From contig JAKOVH010000002.1 in assembly GCA_029782145.1 (NCBI GenBank), positions 56,097 through 120,096 of the forward strand: a stretch of 64,000 nt of DNA. Direction: 5' to 3'. The notes beneath the pieces were generated by a model. It worked only from the letters and a program-made list of their open reading frames with translations. It had not been told where the DNA came from and searched no databases. Source of the DNA: Actinomycetes bacterium (lineage in GTDB: Bacteria > Actinomycetota > Acidimicrobiia > Acidimicrobiales > Acidimicrobilacustridaceae). How positions within the stretch are numbered: position 1 is the stretch's first letter; each line of letters starts with the position of its first letter. The position numbers and the translations under genes were made by a program. Positions 16,578 through 24,348 of the stretch are shown piece after piece.

Positions 16578-17851
16578 CTGCCACGGCCCCGCGCACCGAC
16601 GACCCCGAGGTCACCCTGCTCGTGCCCGACGACGACGTCGCCGAGCCGGTGCTCTCCATCGTCATCCCCGCCCTGAACGAGGAGCGCACCATCAGCGAGT
16701 TCGTCGCCTGGTGCCATCAGGGCCTGGCGGCCGCGGGGGTCGCCGGCGAGATCCTCATCGTCGACAGCTCCACCGACCGCACCCCCGAGCTGGCCCTGGC
16801 CGGTGGGGCCCGCGTCCTGCGCACCCCGCGGCGCGGCCTGGGGCGCGCCTACATCGACGCCATCCCCCACATCCGGGGCCAGTGGGTGCTGATGGGCGAC
16901 GCCGACTGCACCTACGACTTCCGGCTGCTGGCGCCCTTCGTGGAGAAGTTCCGTGAGGGCTACGAGTACGTGATGGGCTCGCGCTGGAAGGGCACCATCG
17001 AGCCGGGATCGATGCCGGCGCTGCACCGCTACCTCGGCACGCCCATCACCACCCACATCCTCAACATCGTCTACTCGGCGCACTTCTCCGACATCCACTG
17101 CGGCATGCGCGGCATCACCCGCGACGCGCTGGAGCGGATGAACCTCCAGTCCCAGTCGTGGGAGTACGCGTCGGAGATGGTGCTCAAGTCCGTGCAGATG
17201 GAGCTGCGCACCTCCGAGGTGCCGGTGTCGTTCCTGAAGGACCGCGACGGGCGGGTGAGCCACCACCGGCGAGAGGGCTGGCTGTCGCCGTTCAAGGCGG
17301 CGTGGATCAACCTGCGGGCGATGTTCGTGTTCGGCTCGCCGTTCTTCCTCATCGTGCCCGGTCTCGTGCTGGCGGCCCTCGGCCTGGTGCTGGTGGTGCC
17401 GCTCAGCGTCGGCGACATCGAGCTCGGGGAGGTGACGCTGTCGCTCTTCAGCCAGTTCCTGGGCGTCAGCCTGCTGGCCATGGGCGCCCAGACCTTCTTC
17501 CTGGGGTGCGTCGCACGCGTCTTCTTCGACTACACGGGCCGGTTCACCCGCCGCTGGCAGCGGGTGCTGCCCTACACCCGCGCCATGCTGGTCTCCACCG
17601 CCATGATGGCGCTCGGCGTGGGCCTCGCCGTGCCGCTCGTGGTCACCTACTTCCAGGGCGACTTCCGCCTCGAGCAGACCAACACCGTCGCCAACCACCT
17701 GGCCCTCACCGGCCTCGGGGTGCTCATCGTGGGCGCCCAGCTGTCGGTGTCCAACCTGGTGGTGCAGGGGGCGATCATCGTCACCACCACCGAGCGCCCC
17801 CGGGTCCGGGCTCGGCGGCCGGCGCTGGCGGGCCAGGTCGGTGGGCGGTGA
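16574..17851 (+). CDS. GT2 glycosyltransferase with C-terminal membrane domain (polyprenyl-phosphate type)
   Basis: A 425-residue protein. Residues about 25-250 are a GT2 domain (LSIVIPALNEERTI, LIVDSSTDRT, and GDAD as the DxD site). About four membrane helices follow, in the stretches around FFLIVPGLVLAALGLVLVV, FLGVSLLAMGAQTFFLG and MLVSTAMMALGVGLAVPLVV and the last 50 residues. This layout matches dolichyl/polyprenyl-phosphate sugar synthases, which load a sugar onto a lipid carrier for GT-C enzymes. Paired with the GT-C protein at the head of the operon, it could supply its lipid-linked donor. Whether the sugar is heptose or another is unknown. Confidence 0.87.
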   Translation: MTATAPRTDDPEVTLLVPDDDVAEPVLSIVIPALNEERTISEFVAWCHQGLAAAGVAGEILIVDSSTDRTPELALAGGARVLRTPRRGLGRAYIDAIPHIRGQWVLMGDADCTYDFRLLAPFVEKFREGYEYVMGSRWKGTIEPGSMPALHRYLGTPITTHILNIVYSAHFSDIHCGMRGITRDALERMNLQSQSWEYASEMVLKSVQMELRTSEVPVSFLKDRDGRVSHHRREGWLSPFKAAWINLRAMFVFGSPFFLIVPGLVLAALGLVLVVPLSVGDIELGEVTLSLFSQFLGVSLLAMGAQTFFLGCVARVFFDYTGRFTRRWQRVLPYTRAMLVSTAMMALGVGLAVPLVVTYFQGDFRLEQTNTVANHLALTGLGVLIVGAQLSVSNLVVQGAIIVTTTERPRVRARRPALAGQVGGR

Positions 17852-18465
17852 CGGGGTTCGCCGAGCAGTACCTGCACGAGACGGGCCGCATCGTGGCGGC
17901 CATCGACCCCGCCGCGGTCGAGGCCGTGGCCATCGGCCTGGCGTCGGTGCGCGAGCGGGGCGGCCGGCTGTTCGTGCTCGGGGTCGGAGGATCGGCGGGG
18001 CACGCCTCACACGCCGTCAACGACTTCCGCAAGATCTGCGCCATCGAGGCCTACGCCCCGACCGACAACGTCAGCGAGCTCACCGCCCGGGTCAACGACG
18101 AAGGGTGGGACACCACGTTCTCGACGTGGCTGGAGGGCTCCCGCCTGCGCGCCGCCGACGGCGTGCTGGTGTTCTCGGTCGGAGGCGGCGACGCCGAGCG
18201 GGGCATCTCCGCCAACCTGGTGCGGGCCGTCGAGCTGGCCCGCGAGCGCGGGGCGGGCGTGTTCGGCGTCGTCGGGCGCGACGGGGGCCACACCGCGGCG
18301 GTGGCCGACGCCGCCGTCGTGATCCCGCCGCTCATCGCCGAGCGGGTCACCCCGCACACCGAGGGCCTGTGCGCCGTGGTGTGGCACCTGCTGGTCTCGC
18401 ACCCGGCGCTGCAGGTCAGCCCCACCACGTGGGAGTCGGCGGCGTCGGAGGCGGGGCGGCCGTGA
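17848..18465 (+). CDS. gmhA: SIS-domain phosphoheptose isomerase
   Basis: A SIS-domain protein of 205 residues, predicted to convert sedoheptulose 7-phosphate to D-glycero-D-manno-heptose 7-phosphate. VLGVGGSAGHASHAVNDFRK is the phosphosugar-binding loop with its Ser and His, and VFSVGGGDAERGISANLVRAV is a second SIS motif. CAxTDNVSELTARVNDEGWDT-like spacing matches GmhA homologues in Gram-positive heptose loci. The GTG overlaps the upstream stop. Isomerase identity is supported by co-occurrence with HddA, GmhB and HddC; a generic sugar-phosphate isomerase would be the alternative. Confidence 0.85.
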   Translation: MTGFAEQYLHETGRIVAAIDPAAVEAVAIGLASVRERGGRLFVLGVGGSAGHASHAVNDFRKICAIEAYAPTDNVSELTARVNDEGWDTTFSTWLEGSRLRAADGVLVFSVGGGDAERGISANLVRAVELARERGAGVFGVVGRDGGHTAAVADAAVVIPPLIAERVTPHTEGLCAVVWHLLVSHPALQVSPTTWESAASEAGRP

Positions 18466-19451
18466 CCGGCGACCCCTACCGGCGGGTGGCGGTCGTGGGC
18501 GGCGCCGGCTTCATCGGCAGCCACCTCGTGCGCCGGCTGCTCACCGCCGAGCCGGCGACGGAATCGGTCGTGGTCTACGACAACTTCAGCTCGGGGCGGC
18601 CGTGGCACCTCGAGCCCTTCGCCGGCGACGCCCGGCTCGAGGTCGTCGAGGGCGAGGTGCACGACGCCGACCGTCTGCTGTGGGCGCTGGGGGAGGCGAC
18701 CACCGTCGTCCACCTCGCCTCCAACCCCGACATCGCCCGGGCCGCCACCGACCCCACCGTCGACTTCGACCAGGGCACCGAGCTGACCCACCGGGTCGTC
18801 GAGGCGGCCCGGCGCGGGGCGGTGGGCCAGGTGCTCTACGCGTCGGGCAGTGGCGTCTACGGCGACCTCGGCCAGCTCGAGGCGGCCGAGGACCGGGGCA
18901 GCCTCGAGCCGGTGTCCACCTACGGCGCCTCGAAGCTGGCGGGGGAGGCGCTGCTGTGCTCCTACGCCCACATGTTCGGGGTGCGGGCCCGGGCGTTCCG
19001 GTTCGGCAACGTGGTGGGCCCGAACCAGACCCACGGGGTCGGCTTCGACTTCGTGCGCAAGCTGCTCGACGACCCCACCCGGCTCGAGATCCTCGGCGAC
19101 GGGCAGCAGAGCAAGTCCTACGTGCACGTCGACGACGTGCTGTCCGCCGTGCTGCTGGCGGGGCGGGTGGGCGAGGAGCCCTACCGGGTCTTCAACGTGG
19201 CCACCGGCGACTACGTCACGGTCACCGAGATCGCACGGATCGCCGTCGAGTGCCTCGGCCTCGACCCGGACGCGGTGCGGTTCGACTTCCAGGGCGGCGA
19301 CCGCGGGTGGAAGGGCGACGTGCCGGTCGTGCGCCTCTCGACCGAACGGATCCGCCGCCTCGGCTGGCAGAACCGCTACAGCTCCGCTGCTGCGCTCCGT
19401 TCGTCGATCGAGTCGATGCTCGTCGACGCCGAGGCGGGTCGGCTCTGGTGA
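18462..19451 (+). CDS. NAD-dependent epimerase/dehydratase
   Basis: An extended SDR of 329 residues acting on nucleotide sugars. GGAGFIGSHL binds NAD, YASGSGVYG carries the Ser/Thr position and STYGASK is the YxxxK active site. HVDDVLSAVLLA and the C-terminal RLGWQNRYS region are typical of UDP-glucose 4-epimerase-like and GDP-sugar dehydratase families. It sits between GmhA and GmhB, with GTGA overlaps on both sides. It may therefore further modify the GDP-heptose, for example by 4-epimerisation or 6-deoxygenation. The precise reaction is unknown. Confidence 0.88.
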   Translation: MTGDPYRRVAVVGGAGFIGSHLVRRLLTAEPATESVVVYDNFSSGRPWHLEPFAGDARLEVVEGEVHDADRLLWALGEATTVVHLASNPDIARAATDPTVDFDQGTELTHRVVEAARRGAVGQVLYASGSGVYGDLGQLEAAEDRGSLEPVSTYGASKLAGEALLCSYAHMFGVRARAFRFGNVVGPNQTHGVGFDFVRKLLDDPTRLEILGDGQQSKSYVHVDDVLSAVLLAGRVGEEPYRVFNVATGDYVTVTEIARIAVECLGLDPDAVRFDFQGGDRGWKGDVPVVRLSTERIRRLGWQNRYSSAAALRSSIESMLVDAEAGRLW

Positions 19452-19990
19452 GCGCCAGCGGGGCGCCCGCCGTGTTCCTCGACCGTGACGGCGTGCTGAA
19501 CCACGCGCCGGTGCGGGCGGGCCGGCCCCACCCCCCGGCCGCCCTCGACGAGGTCGAGCTGCTGCCGGGCGTGGCCGAGGCGTGCCGGCGCCTGGCCGGC
19601 GCCGGGTGGGCGCTCGTGGTGGTGACCAACCAGCCCGACATCGCCCGGGGGACCACCGACCGGGCCCGGGTCGACGAGCTCAACCGGGCGGTCACCGACG
19701 GTCTGCCGGTCCTCGACGTGCTCGTGTGCCCCCACGACGACGCCGACGGGTGCGCGTGCCGCAAGCCCCGGCCCGGGCTCCTGCTCGAGGCGGCCGAGCG
19801 CTGGGGCCTCGACCTGGCGGGCAGCGTGATGGTGGGCGACCGCTGGCGCGACGTCGACGCCGGCCGGGCCGCCGGCGTGCGCACCGTCTTCGTCGACCGC
19901 GGCTACGCCGAGGCGCTGCGGGGCCGCCCCGACCACGTCGTGGCCGACCTGCCGGCCGCCGCCGAGCTGCTCCTGGCCGGGCCGCGATGA
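19448..19990 (+). CDS. gmhB: D-glycero-D-manno-heptose 1,7-bisphosphate 7-phosphatase
   Basis: A HAD-superfamily phosphatase of 180 residues. FLDRDGVLN has the nucleophile Asp12 and acid Asp14; VVTNQPDIARG holds the Thr and the following loop. Cys94, His96, Cys102 and Cys104 form the zinc site special to GmhB-type enzymes, and VMVGDRWRDVDAGRAAG is the final acidic motif. It removes the C7 phosphate before nucleotide activation. Histidinol phosphatase shares the fold, but the neighbours point to heptose. The GTG overlaps the upstream stop as GTGA. Confidence 0.92.
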   Translation: MSASGAPAVFLDRDGVLNHAPVRAGRPHPPAALDEVELLPGVAEACRRLAGAGWALVVVTNQPDIARGTTDRARVDELNRAVTDGLPVLDVLVCPHDDADGCACRKPRPGLLLEAAERWGLDLAGSVMVGDRWRDVDAGRAAGVRTVFVDRGYAEALRGRPDHVVADLPAAAELLLAGPR

Positions 19991-20030
19991 GGGCACCGGG
20001 GTGCGGGCGGCCGACCGGGGGACCGGGTCG

Positions 20031-20786
20031 ATGAGCGGCGTCGACGACTGGGAGGGGCACTGGGCCGACTTCGCCGACTCGACGAGTCGGAACCCGGCGC
20101 AGGAGTTCCGCCGCCAGCTCGTCATGGCCCTGCTGGGCGACGGCGGCGCAGCTCCTCGTCGGCTGCTCGACATCGGCTGCGGGCAGGGTGACCTGCTGGC
20201 GTCGCTGCGGGAGTCGTTCCCGCACGCCGAGCTCGCGGGCGTCGAGCTGAGCGCCGAGGGGGTCCGGCGCTCGGCGGCCAAGGTGCCCGACGCCCGGCTC
20301 GTGCAGGCCGACCTCGTCGCCGGCTTCGAGCCGCCCGCCGATCTCGTCGGGTGGGCCGACGCCGCCGTCTGCAGCGAGGTGCTCGAGCACGTCGACGACC
20401 CCGCTGCGCTGTTGCGCCACGCCTCGAGGATGCTGGCGCCCGGCGCTCGCGTCGTCGTCACCGTGCCGGGCGGCCCCCGCACGGCCTTCGACCGCCACAT
20501 CGGGCACCGCCGGCACTTCACCCCGGCCAGCCTGCGGTCGGCGATCGCCGCCTCGGGCCTCGAGGTCGAGCGGGTCGGTGGACGGGGCTTCCCGTTCTTC
20601 GACCTCTACAAGCTCGTGGTGATGGCACGCGGCGACAAGGTGGCCGTCGACGTGGCCTCGAGCTCGCCGCCGTCGAGGCTCGCCGAGGTGACGATGGGGC
20701 TCTTCGGCCACCTCCTGCGACCGGGCCGCACGAGCAGCCGGTGGGGGTGGCAGGTCGTCGGTGTGGCCCGCCGCCCGCTCGCCTGA
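20031..20786 (+). CDS. Class I SAM-dependent methyltransferase
   Basis: A methyltransferase of 251 residues. LLDIGCGQGDLLASL is motif I for S-adenosylmethionine, AGVELSAEG is the adenosine-binding acidic strand, and DAAVCSEVLEHVDDP is the post-I segment common in UbiE/COQ5-like enzymes. HIGHRRHFTPASLR is typical of methyltransferases in glycan loci. I chose the ATG at 20031, preceded by a GGGGGA run; a GTG at 20001 would add ten poorly conserved residues. It lies 40 bases after gmhB and may methylate a glycan residue. Confidence 0.87.
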   Translation: MSGVDDWEGHWADFADSTSRNPAQEFRRQLVMALLGDGGAAPRRLLDIGCGQGDLLASLRESFPHAELAGVELSAEGVRRSAAKVPDARLVQADLVAGFEPPADLVGWADAAVCSEVLEHVDDPAALLRHASRMLAPGARVVVTVPGGPRTAFDRHIGHRRHFTPASLRSAIAASGLEVERVGGRGFPFFDLYKLVVMARGDKVAVDVASSSPPSRLAEVTMGLFGHLLRPGRTSSRWGWQVVGVARRPLA

Positions 20787-20888
20787 TCGAGTTCCCAGCG
20801 CAGGGCGAGAGCGGCGCTGCTACCGTCCCGGTCCTCTGCGACGTCCGTAGCTGGGGGGCTCGGGCGGGTTGCGGGAGGGGGTACGGGG

Positions 20889-21608
20889 ATGAACGACGTC
20901 GTCGGACGGCTCCGGGTCAAGATCTTCGCCGACGGTGCGTCGGTCGAGGACATCGTGGAGCTGGCCAGCCATCCACTGGTGCAGGGGTTCACCACCAACC
21001 CCACGCTCATGCGCAAGGCGGGGGTCGACGACTACCTCGGCTTCGCCAAGGGCCTGGTCGAGACGATCACCGACTGGCCGATCTCGTTCGAGGTCACCTC
21101 CGACGACTTCACCGAGATGGAGCGCCAGGCGCTGGCGCTGCGGTCGCTCGCCGACAACGTGGTGGTCAAGATCCCGATCACCGACACGGCGGGGCGGCCC
21201 ACGACCGCGCTGCTCGAGCGCCTCGCTCGGGCAGGCGTGGCGCTCAACGCCACCGCACTGATGACGACGGCGCAGGTCCGTCAGGCGGCGGAGGCCATGG
21301 CCGACGCGCCGCCGTCGGTGATCTCGGTGTTCGCCGGGCGCATCGCCGACGCCGGCGTCGATCCCGTGCCCGTCATGGCCGAGGCGGCCGAGGCCCTCGA
21401 GCCGTTCCCCAACCTCGAGCTGCTGTGGGCCAGCCCCCGAGAGGTGCTGAACGTGGTGCAGGCCGACCAGTGCGGCTGCCACGTCATCACCGTGACCCCG
21501 GACCTGCTGGCCAAGCTCGAGCACCTCGGCCGTGACCTCGACGAGTTCTCCCTGGCCACGGTGCGGATGTTCCGCGACGACGCCGTGGCCGCCGGCTACG
21601 AGTTCTGA
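20889..21608 (+). CDS. Transaldolase-family protein
   Basis: A short transaldolase of 239 residues, like fructose-6-phosphate aldolase and TalC. FADGASVEDI and GFTTNPTLMRKAG are family N-terminal motifs, VVVKIPIT carries the Schiff-base Lys94, and NATALMTTAQV and SVFAGRIADAG follow in order. It has a good ribosome site (GGGAGGGGG) and a 102-base gap from the methyltransferase, so it may have its own promoter. Its position after a GmhA/HddA/GmhB/HddC set suggests that it supplies sedoheptulose 7-phosphate, the heptose precursor. That link is inference; a housekeeping role is also possible. Confidence 0.87.
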   Translation: MNDVVGRLRVKIFADGASVEDIVELASHPLVQGFTTNPTLMRKAGVDDYLGFAKGLVETITDWPISFEVTSDDFTEMERQALALRSLADNVVVKIPITDTAGRPTTALLERLARAGVALNATALMTTAQVRQAAEAMADAPPSVISVFAGRIADAGVDPVPVMAEAAEALEPFPNLELLWASPREVLNVVQADQCGCHVITVTPDLLAKLEHLGRDLDEFSLATVRMFRDDAVAAGYEF

Positions 21609-21664
21609 GCCCGCCCCGCTGCCCCGCCGACGTCGCGACCCCCCCGACCCCCCGACCCACCGAC

Positions 21665-22852
21665 CTAGCGGCCGAGGCCCAGCCGCGGCCGCCCGGTGGG
21701 TGCGCGCAGGGCCGCGGTGGCGCCGGCGGCCCGGCCCGCGTCGTAGGCGTCGGCCGCCACCACCGTGGCCCGCCGGGCGCGGCGCACGCTGTGGTGGCGC
21801 GCCACGTGCTCGTCGACGGCCCGGCGGCGTTCGACCAGCACCAGCGCGGCCGGGTTGGTGGGCTCGTCGAGGCCGTTGGCCTCGGCCGCGGCGCGCAGCT
21901 GCTCGCGCACGCCCTCGTTGAACCCGAACAGCCACTGCCGGCGGGCGGCCTGGGTGTTGCCCGACAGGGTGGCCGCCCACGCCCCGGACAGCGCGGCGTG
22001 GTCGAGGGCGCCGAACAGCGACAGCACGTCGGCCGCGTCGGAGCTGAACCCGACCACCGTCACCAGCCGGCCCTCGCGGCCGGCGTGCCAGAACACCTCG
22101 CACGACAGGTGCCGCCCGAGGGCCGTGAGCAGGTCGGTGCGGGCCGCCACGTAGGGGCCCGCGCCGAGCCACACCCGGCGCTCGACGATCGACGCGTCGC
22201 CCCTGGCGGCGTCGAGCAGGGCGGCGTCGATGCCGTGGCGCACGGTGAGCTCGACCGCCTTGGCCTGCAGCGCCTCGGCTTCGGCCGGGCTGGTGGACGA
22301 CGCCGCCTTGGCCAGCAGCTTGTTGACCCGCTCGGCGTGGCGGAGGGTGCCCTCGGGCGCCGCGACCACGGCGTCGTCGCAGGCGGCGAGGAGGCCGCCG
22401 GGACCGCAGTCGGCCGGTTCGGCCCAGCTCGACGGGCGCTCGGCGACGGCGAGGCGGGCACGGTGGAAGGAGGCGTCGAGCGCGGCCGCGGCCGACGGCC
22501 CGGCCAGCATCGACATGAGGTCGAGCTGGGCCCGGCGGAACAGCGGACCGTGGCGGTCGTCGGGCGCGACCAGGTGGGCGAGCTCGTGGCCGAGGGTGGC
22601 CACGGTGTCGCCGTGGCGGCAGAAGCGGATCTCGTTGCGGGGGACCGACGCCCACGAGTGGGTGGCGTCGGGCCGGGTCTCGCGCAGGCGGGGGCCCGCG
22701 CCGCCGTGGGCCCGCGCCCACCACCGGCTGCGGGACACGCCGAGGGAGAGCTTGGCGAGCGCGTACAGGCCGACGGGCACCTCGAAGGCGGTGCCGTCGT
22801 AGGCGGCGGCTTCGGCGTCGTAGCTCGCCCGGCGGTGGGTGTCTCGTCTCAT
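21665..22852 (-). CDS. TIGR04338-like metallohydrolase fused to DUF2786
   Basis: A 395-residue protein. Residues 87-96 read TLGHELAHLV, an HExxH zinc-metallopeptidase motif (His89, Glu90, His93), followed by DRHGPLF. This is the pattern of actinobacterial TIGR04338-type metallohydrolases and SprT-like folds. Residues about 168-211 (ERVNKLLAKAASSTSPAEAE and on) match DUF2786. The rest is helical with an Arg/Ala-rich tail; no signal peptide is seen. I chose the ATG at 22852 because GAGGG lies just upstream. Function is unknown; the active-site residues needed for catalysis look intact. Confidence 0.75.
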   Translation of the reverse strand: MRRDTHRRASYDAEAAAYDGTAFEVPVGLYALAKLSLGVSRSRWWARAHGGAGPRLRETRPDATHSWASVPRNEIRFCRHGDTVATLGHELAHLVAPDDRHGPLFRRAQLDLMSMLAGPSAAAALDASFHRARLAVAERPSSWAEPADCGPGGLLAACDDAVVAAPEGTLRHAERVNKLLAKAASSTSPAEAEALQAKAVELTVRHGIDAALLDAARGDASIVERRVWLGAGPYVAARTDLLTALGRHLSCEVFWHAGREGRLVTVVGFSSDAADVLSLFGALDHAALSGAWAATLSGNTQAARRQWLFGFNEGVREQLRAAAEANGLDEPTNPAALVLVERRRAVDEHVARHHSVRRARRATVVAADAYDAGRAAGATAALRAPTGRPRLGLGR

Positions 22853-23044
22853 GCAGCCCTCGTGGTGGTGGACGGTCCCCACCATGGTGCCCGGTGGGTG
22901 TGACACCGCGGACCGGCGCCGAGGCGGCTCGGGCGGGCGCGGCCCGTCGAGGCGGTCGTGGGCCTACGGTCGCTGGGAGCCGTCGCCGTGGGCGGTCCCG
23001 GCCTTCTCCGGGGCCCGCCGGGCGGCGGCAGGACGGGGGGAGCG
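22853..23044. promoter_or_regulatory. Divergent intergenic region
   Basis: This 192-base gap separates the leftward metallohydrolase from the rightward GH99-like lipoprotein and must hold both promoters. TACGGT near 22965 could be a -10 element for the rightward gene. No clear -35 box or palindromic operator was identified. Confidence 0.3.
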
Positions 23045-24205
23045 ATGAGAACGAGGCTGGTCGTCGTGGTCGCAGCGCTGTCGCTGGTCGCCACCGCCTG
23101 CGGCGGATCTGCGGGGAGCCACCCCTCGGGCGGGCCCCGGGCCACCGGCACCACGGCCGCTGACCCGACTGGGGGCCCGGAGGCGTCGGGGCGCGCCACC
23201 GCGCCGGTGTTCGCCTACTACTACCTCTGGTGGGACGCCGGCCACTGGCGCTCGCACCTCGGTCCGGCCTATCCGACCGACCAGGCGCCGCTCCCGCTGC
23301 CCGCCACGCTCGACGCGCACGGCTGCGGCACGGTGAACGGCTACCCCGGCAACGTGCTGACCGACGTGAGCCAGGGCCTGGCCTACGACCAGAGCGATCC
23401 TCGCACGATCGTCGACGACGTGGAGCGGGCGGCCGACGCCGGGCTCAGGGGCTTCGCCGTCAACTGGATCGGCGACGGCACGACCGACCAGTCGCCCACG
23501 AGCTCCACCACCGACGAGCGCCTGGCTGCGGTGTTCGACGCCGTGCACCGGGTGAACGCCGAAGGCAAGCAGTTCAGCATCGTGGTGAACTACCAGTCGT
23601 CGGCCAAGTCGATCACGACCGACCAGTTCACGGCCGACTTCGAGTACCTCCTGCGCACCTATGGCGACGACCCGGCGCTCGACCACACCTGGTCGCCCCG
23701 GCCCGAGGTCATCGCCGCCGGGACGTGGAAGTACAGCGACGAGGACCTGGCCACCGTCTCGGAGCGCTTCCGGTCGCGCCTGTACCTGCTCGGAGACGAG
23801 AAGCCCGCCTCGTGGAGCGCGGCCCGAGCTGCGCTGCTCGACGGCACCACCTACTACTGGTCGAGCCAGGACCCGACCCGCAACCCGAGCTCCTTCGCGC
23901 AGCTGCGCGACTTCGCGTCGACGGTGAGGAGCACCACCAACCCGGACGGTTCGCCGAAGACGTGGCTCGCCCCGTTCACCCCGGGCTACAACGCCATGCT
24001 CCTCTACGACAGCCCGACCTGCGTACCGCGTGACGACGGCCGCACGATGCACGCCCTGTTCGACGGCAACGGGGCGAGCGAGCCCGACGGCTGGACGTTC
24101 ATCTCCTGGAACGAGATCAGCGAGGGCAGCTACGTCGTCCCCCTCACCCGGTACGGCACGAAGTACGTCGACGAGCTGCGGTCGATCGTGGGCGCCGGGG
24201 CCTAG
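23045..24205 (+). CDS. GH99/GH71-like glycoside hydrolase lipoprotein
   Basis: A secreted protein of 386 residues. The signal peptide (residues 1-20) ends in the lipobox VATAC, so it should be lipid-anchored on the outer face. A Gly/Thr/Pro linker follows. From about residue 55, FAYYYLWWDAGHW begins a TIM-barrel-like domain with features of GH99/GH71 enzymes: IVDDVERAADAGLRGFAVNWIG near residue 130 and the terminal WTFISWNEISEGSYV containing a typical acidic motif. It would cleave alpha-mannan-type or alpha-glucan-type glycans. A strong ribosome site (GGGGGGAG) precedes the ATG. Confidence 0.75.
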   Translation: MRTRLVVVVAALSLVATACGGSAGSHPSGGPRATGTTAADPTGGPEASGRATAPVFAYYYLWWDAGHWRSHLGPAYPTDQAPLPLPATLDAHGCGTVNGYPGNVLTDVSQGLAYDQSDPRTIVDDVERAADAGLRGFAVNWIGDGTTDQSPTSSTTDERLAAVFDAVHRVNAEGKQFSIVVNYQSSAKSITTDQFTADFEYLLRTYGDDPALDHTWSPRPEVIAAGTWKYSDEDLATVSERFRSRLYLLGDEKPASWSAARAALLDGTTYYWSSQDPTRNPSSFAQLRDFASTVRSTTNPDGSPKTWLAPFTPGYNAMLLYDSPTCVPRDDGRTMHALFDGNGASEPDGWTFISWNEISEGSYVVPLTRYGTKYVDELRSIVGAGA

Positions 24206-24312
24206 GAGCCCGCCAGCACACGCCTGGGACGGTCGATCCGACAGCGCGGGACCTCAGGGCACCTCGCTGTGGGGCTTCCGGCCCTGCTCGGCCCGGCGCC
24301 ACCGGAATCCAA

Positions 24313-24325
24313 TAGTGGGGCACTA
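24313..24325. promoter_or_regulatory. Small palindrome upstream of the copper enzyme
   Basis: TAGTG, three G residues, CACTA: a perfect 5-bp inverted repeat 23 bases before the ATG and just ahead of the ribosome site. It lies where a repressor would block transcription start. No regulator can be named. Confidence 0.35.
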
Positions 24326-24348
24326 AGAGATTGCGCCGGAGGTCTTCC

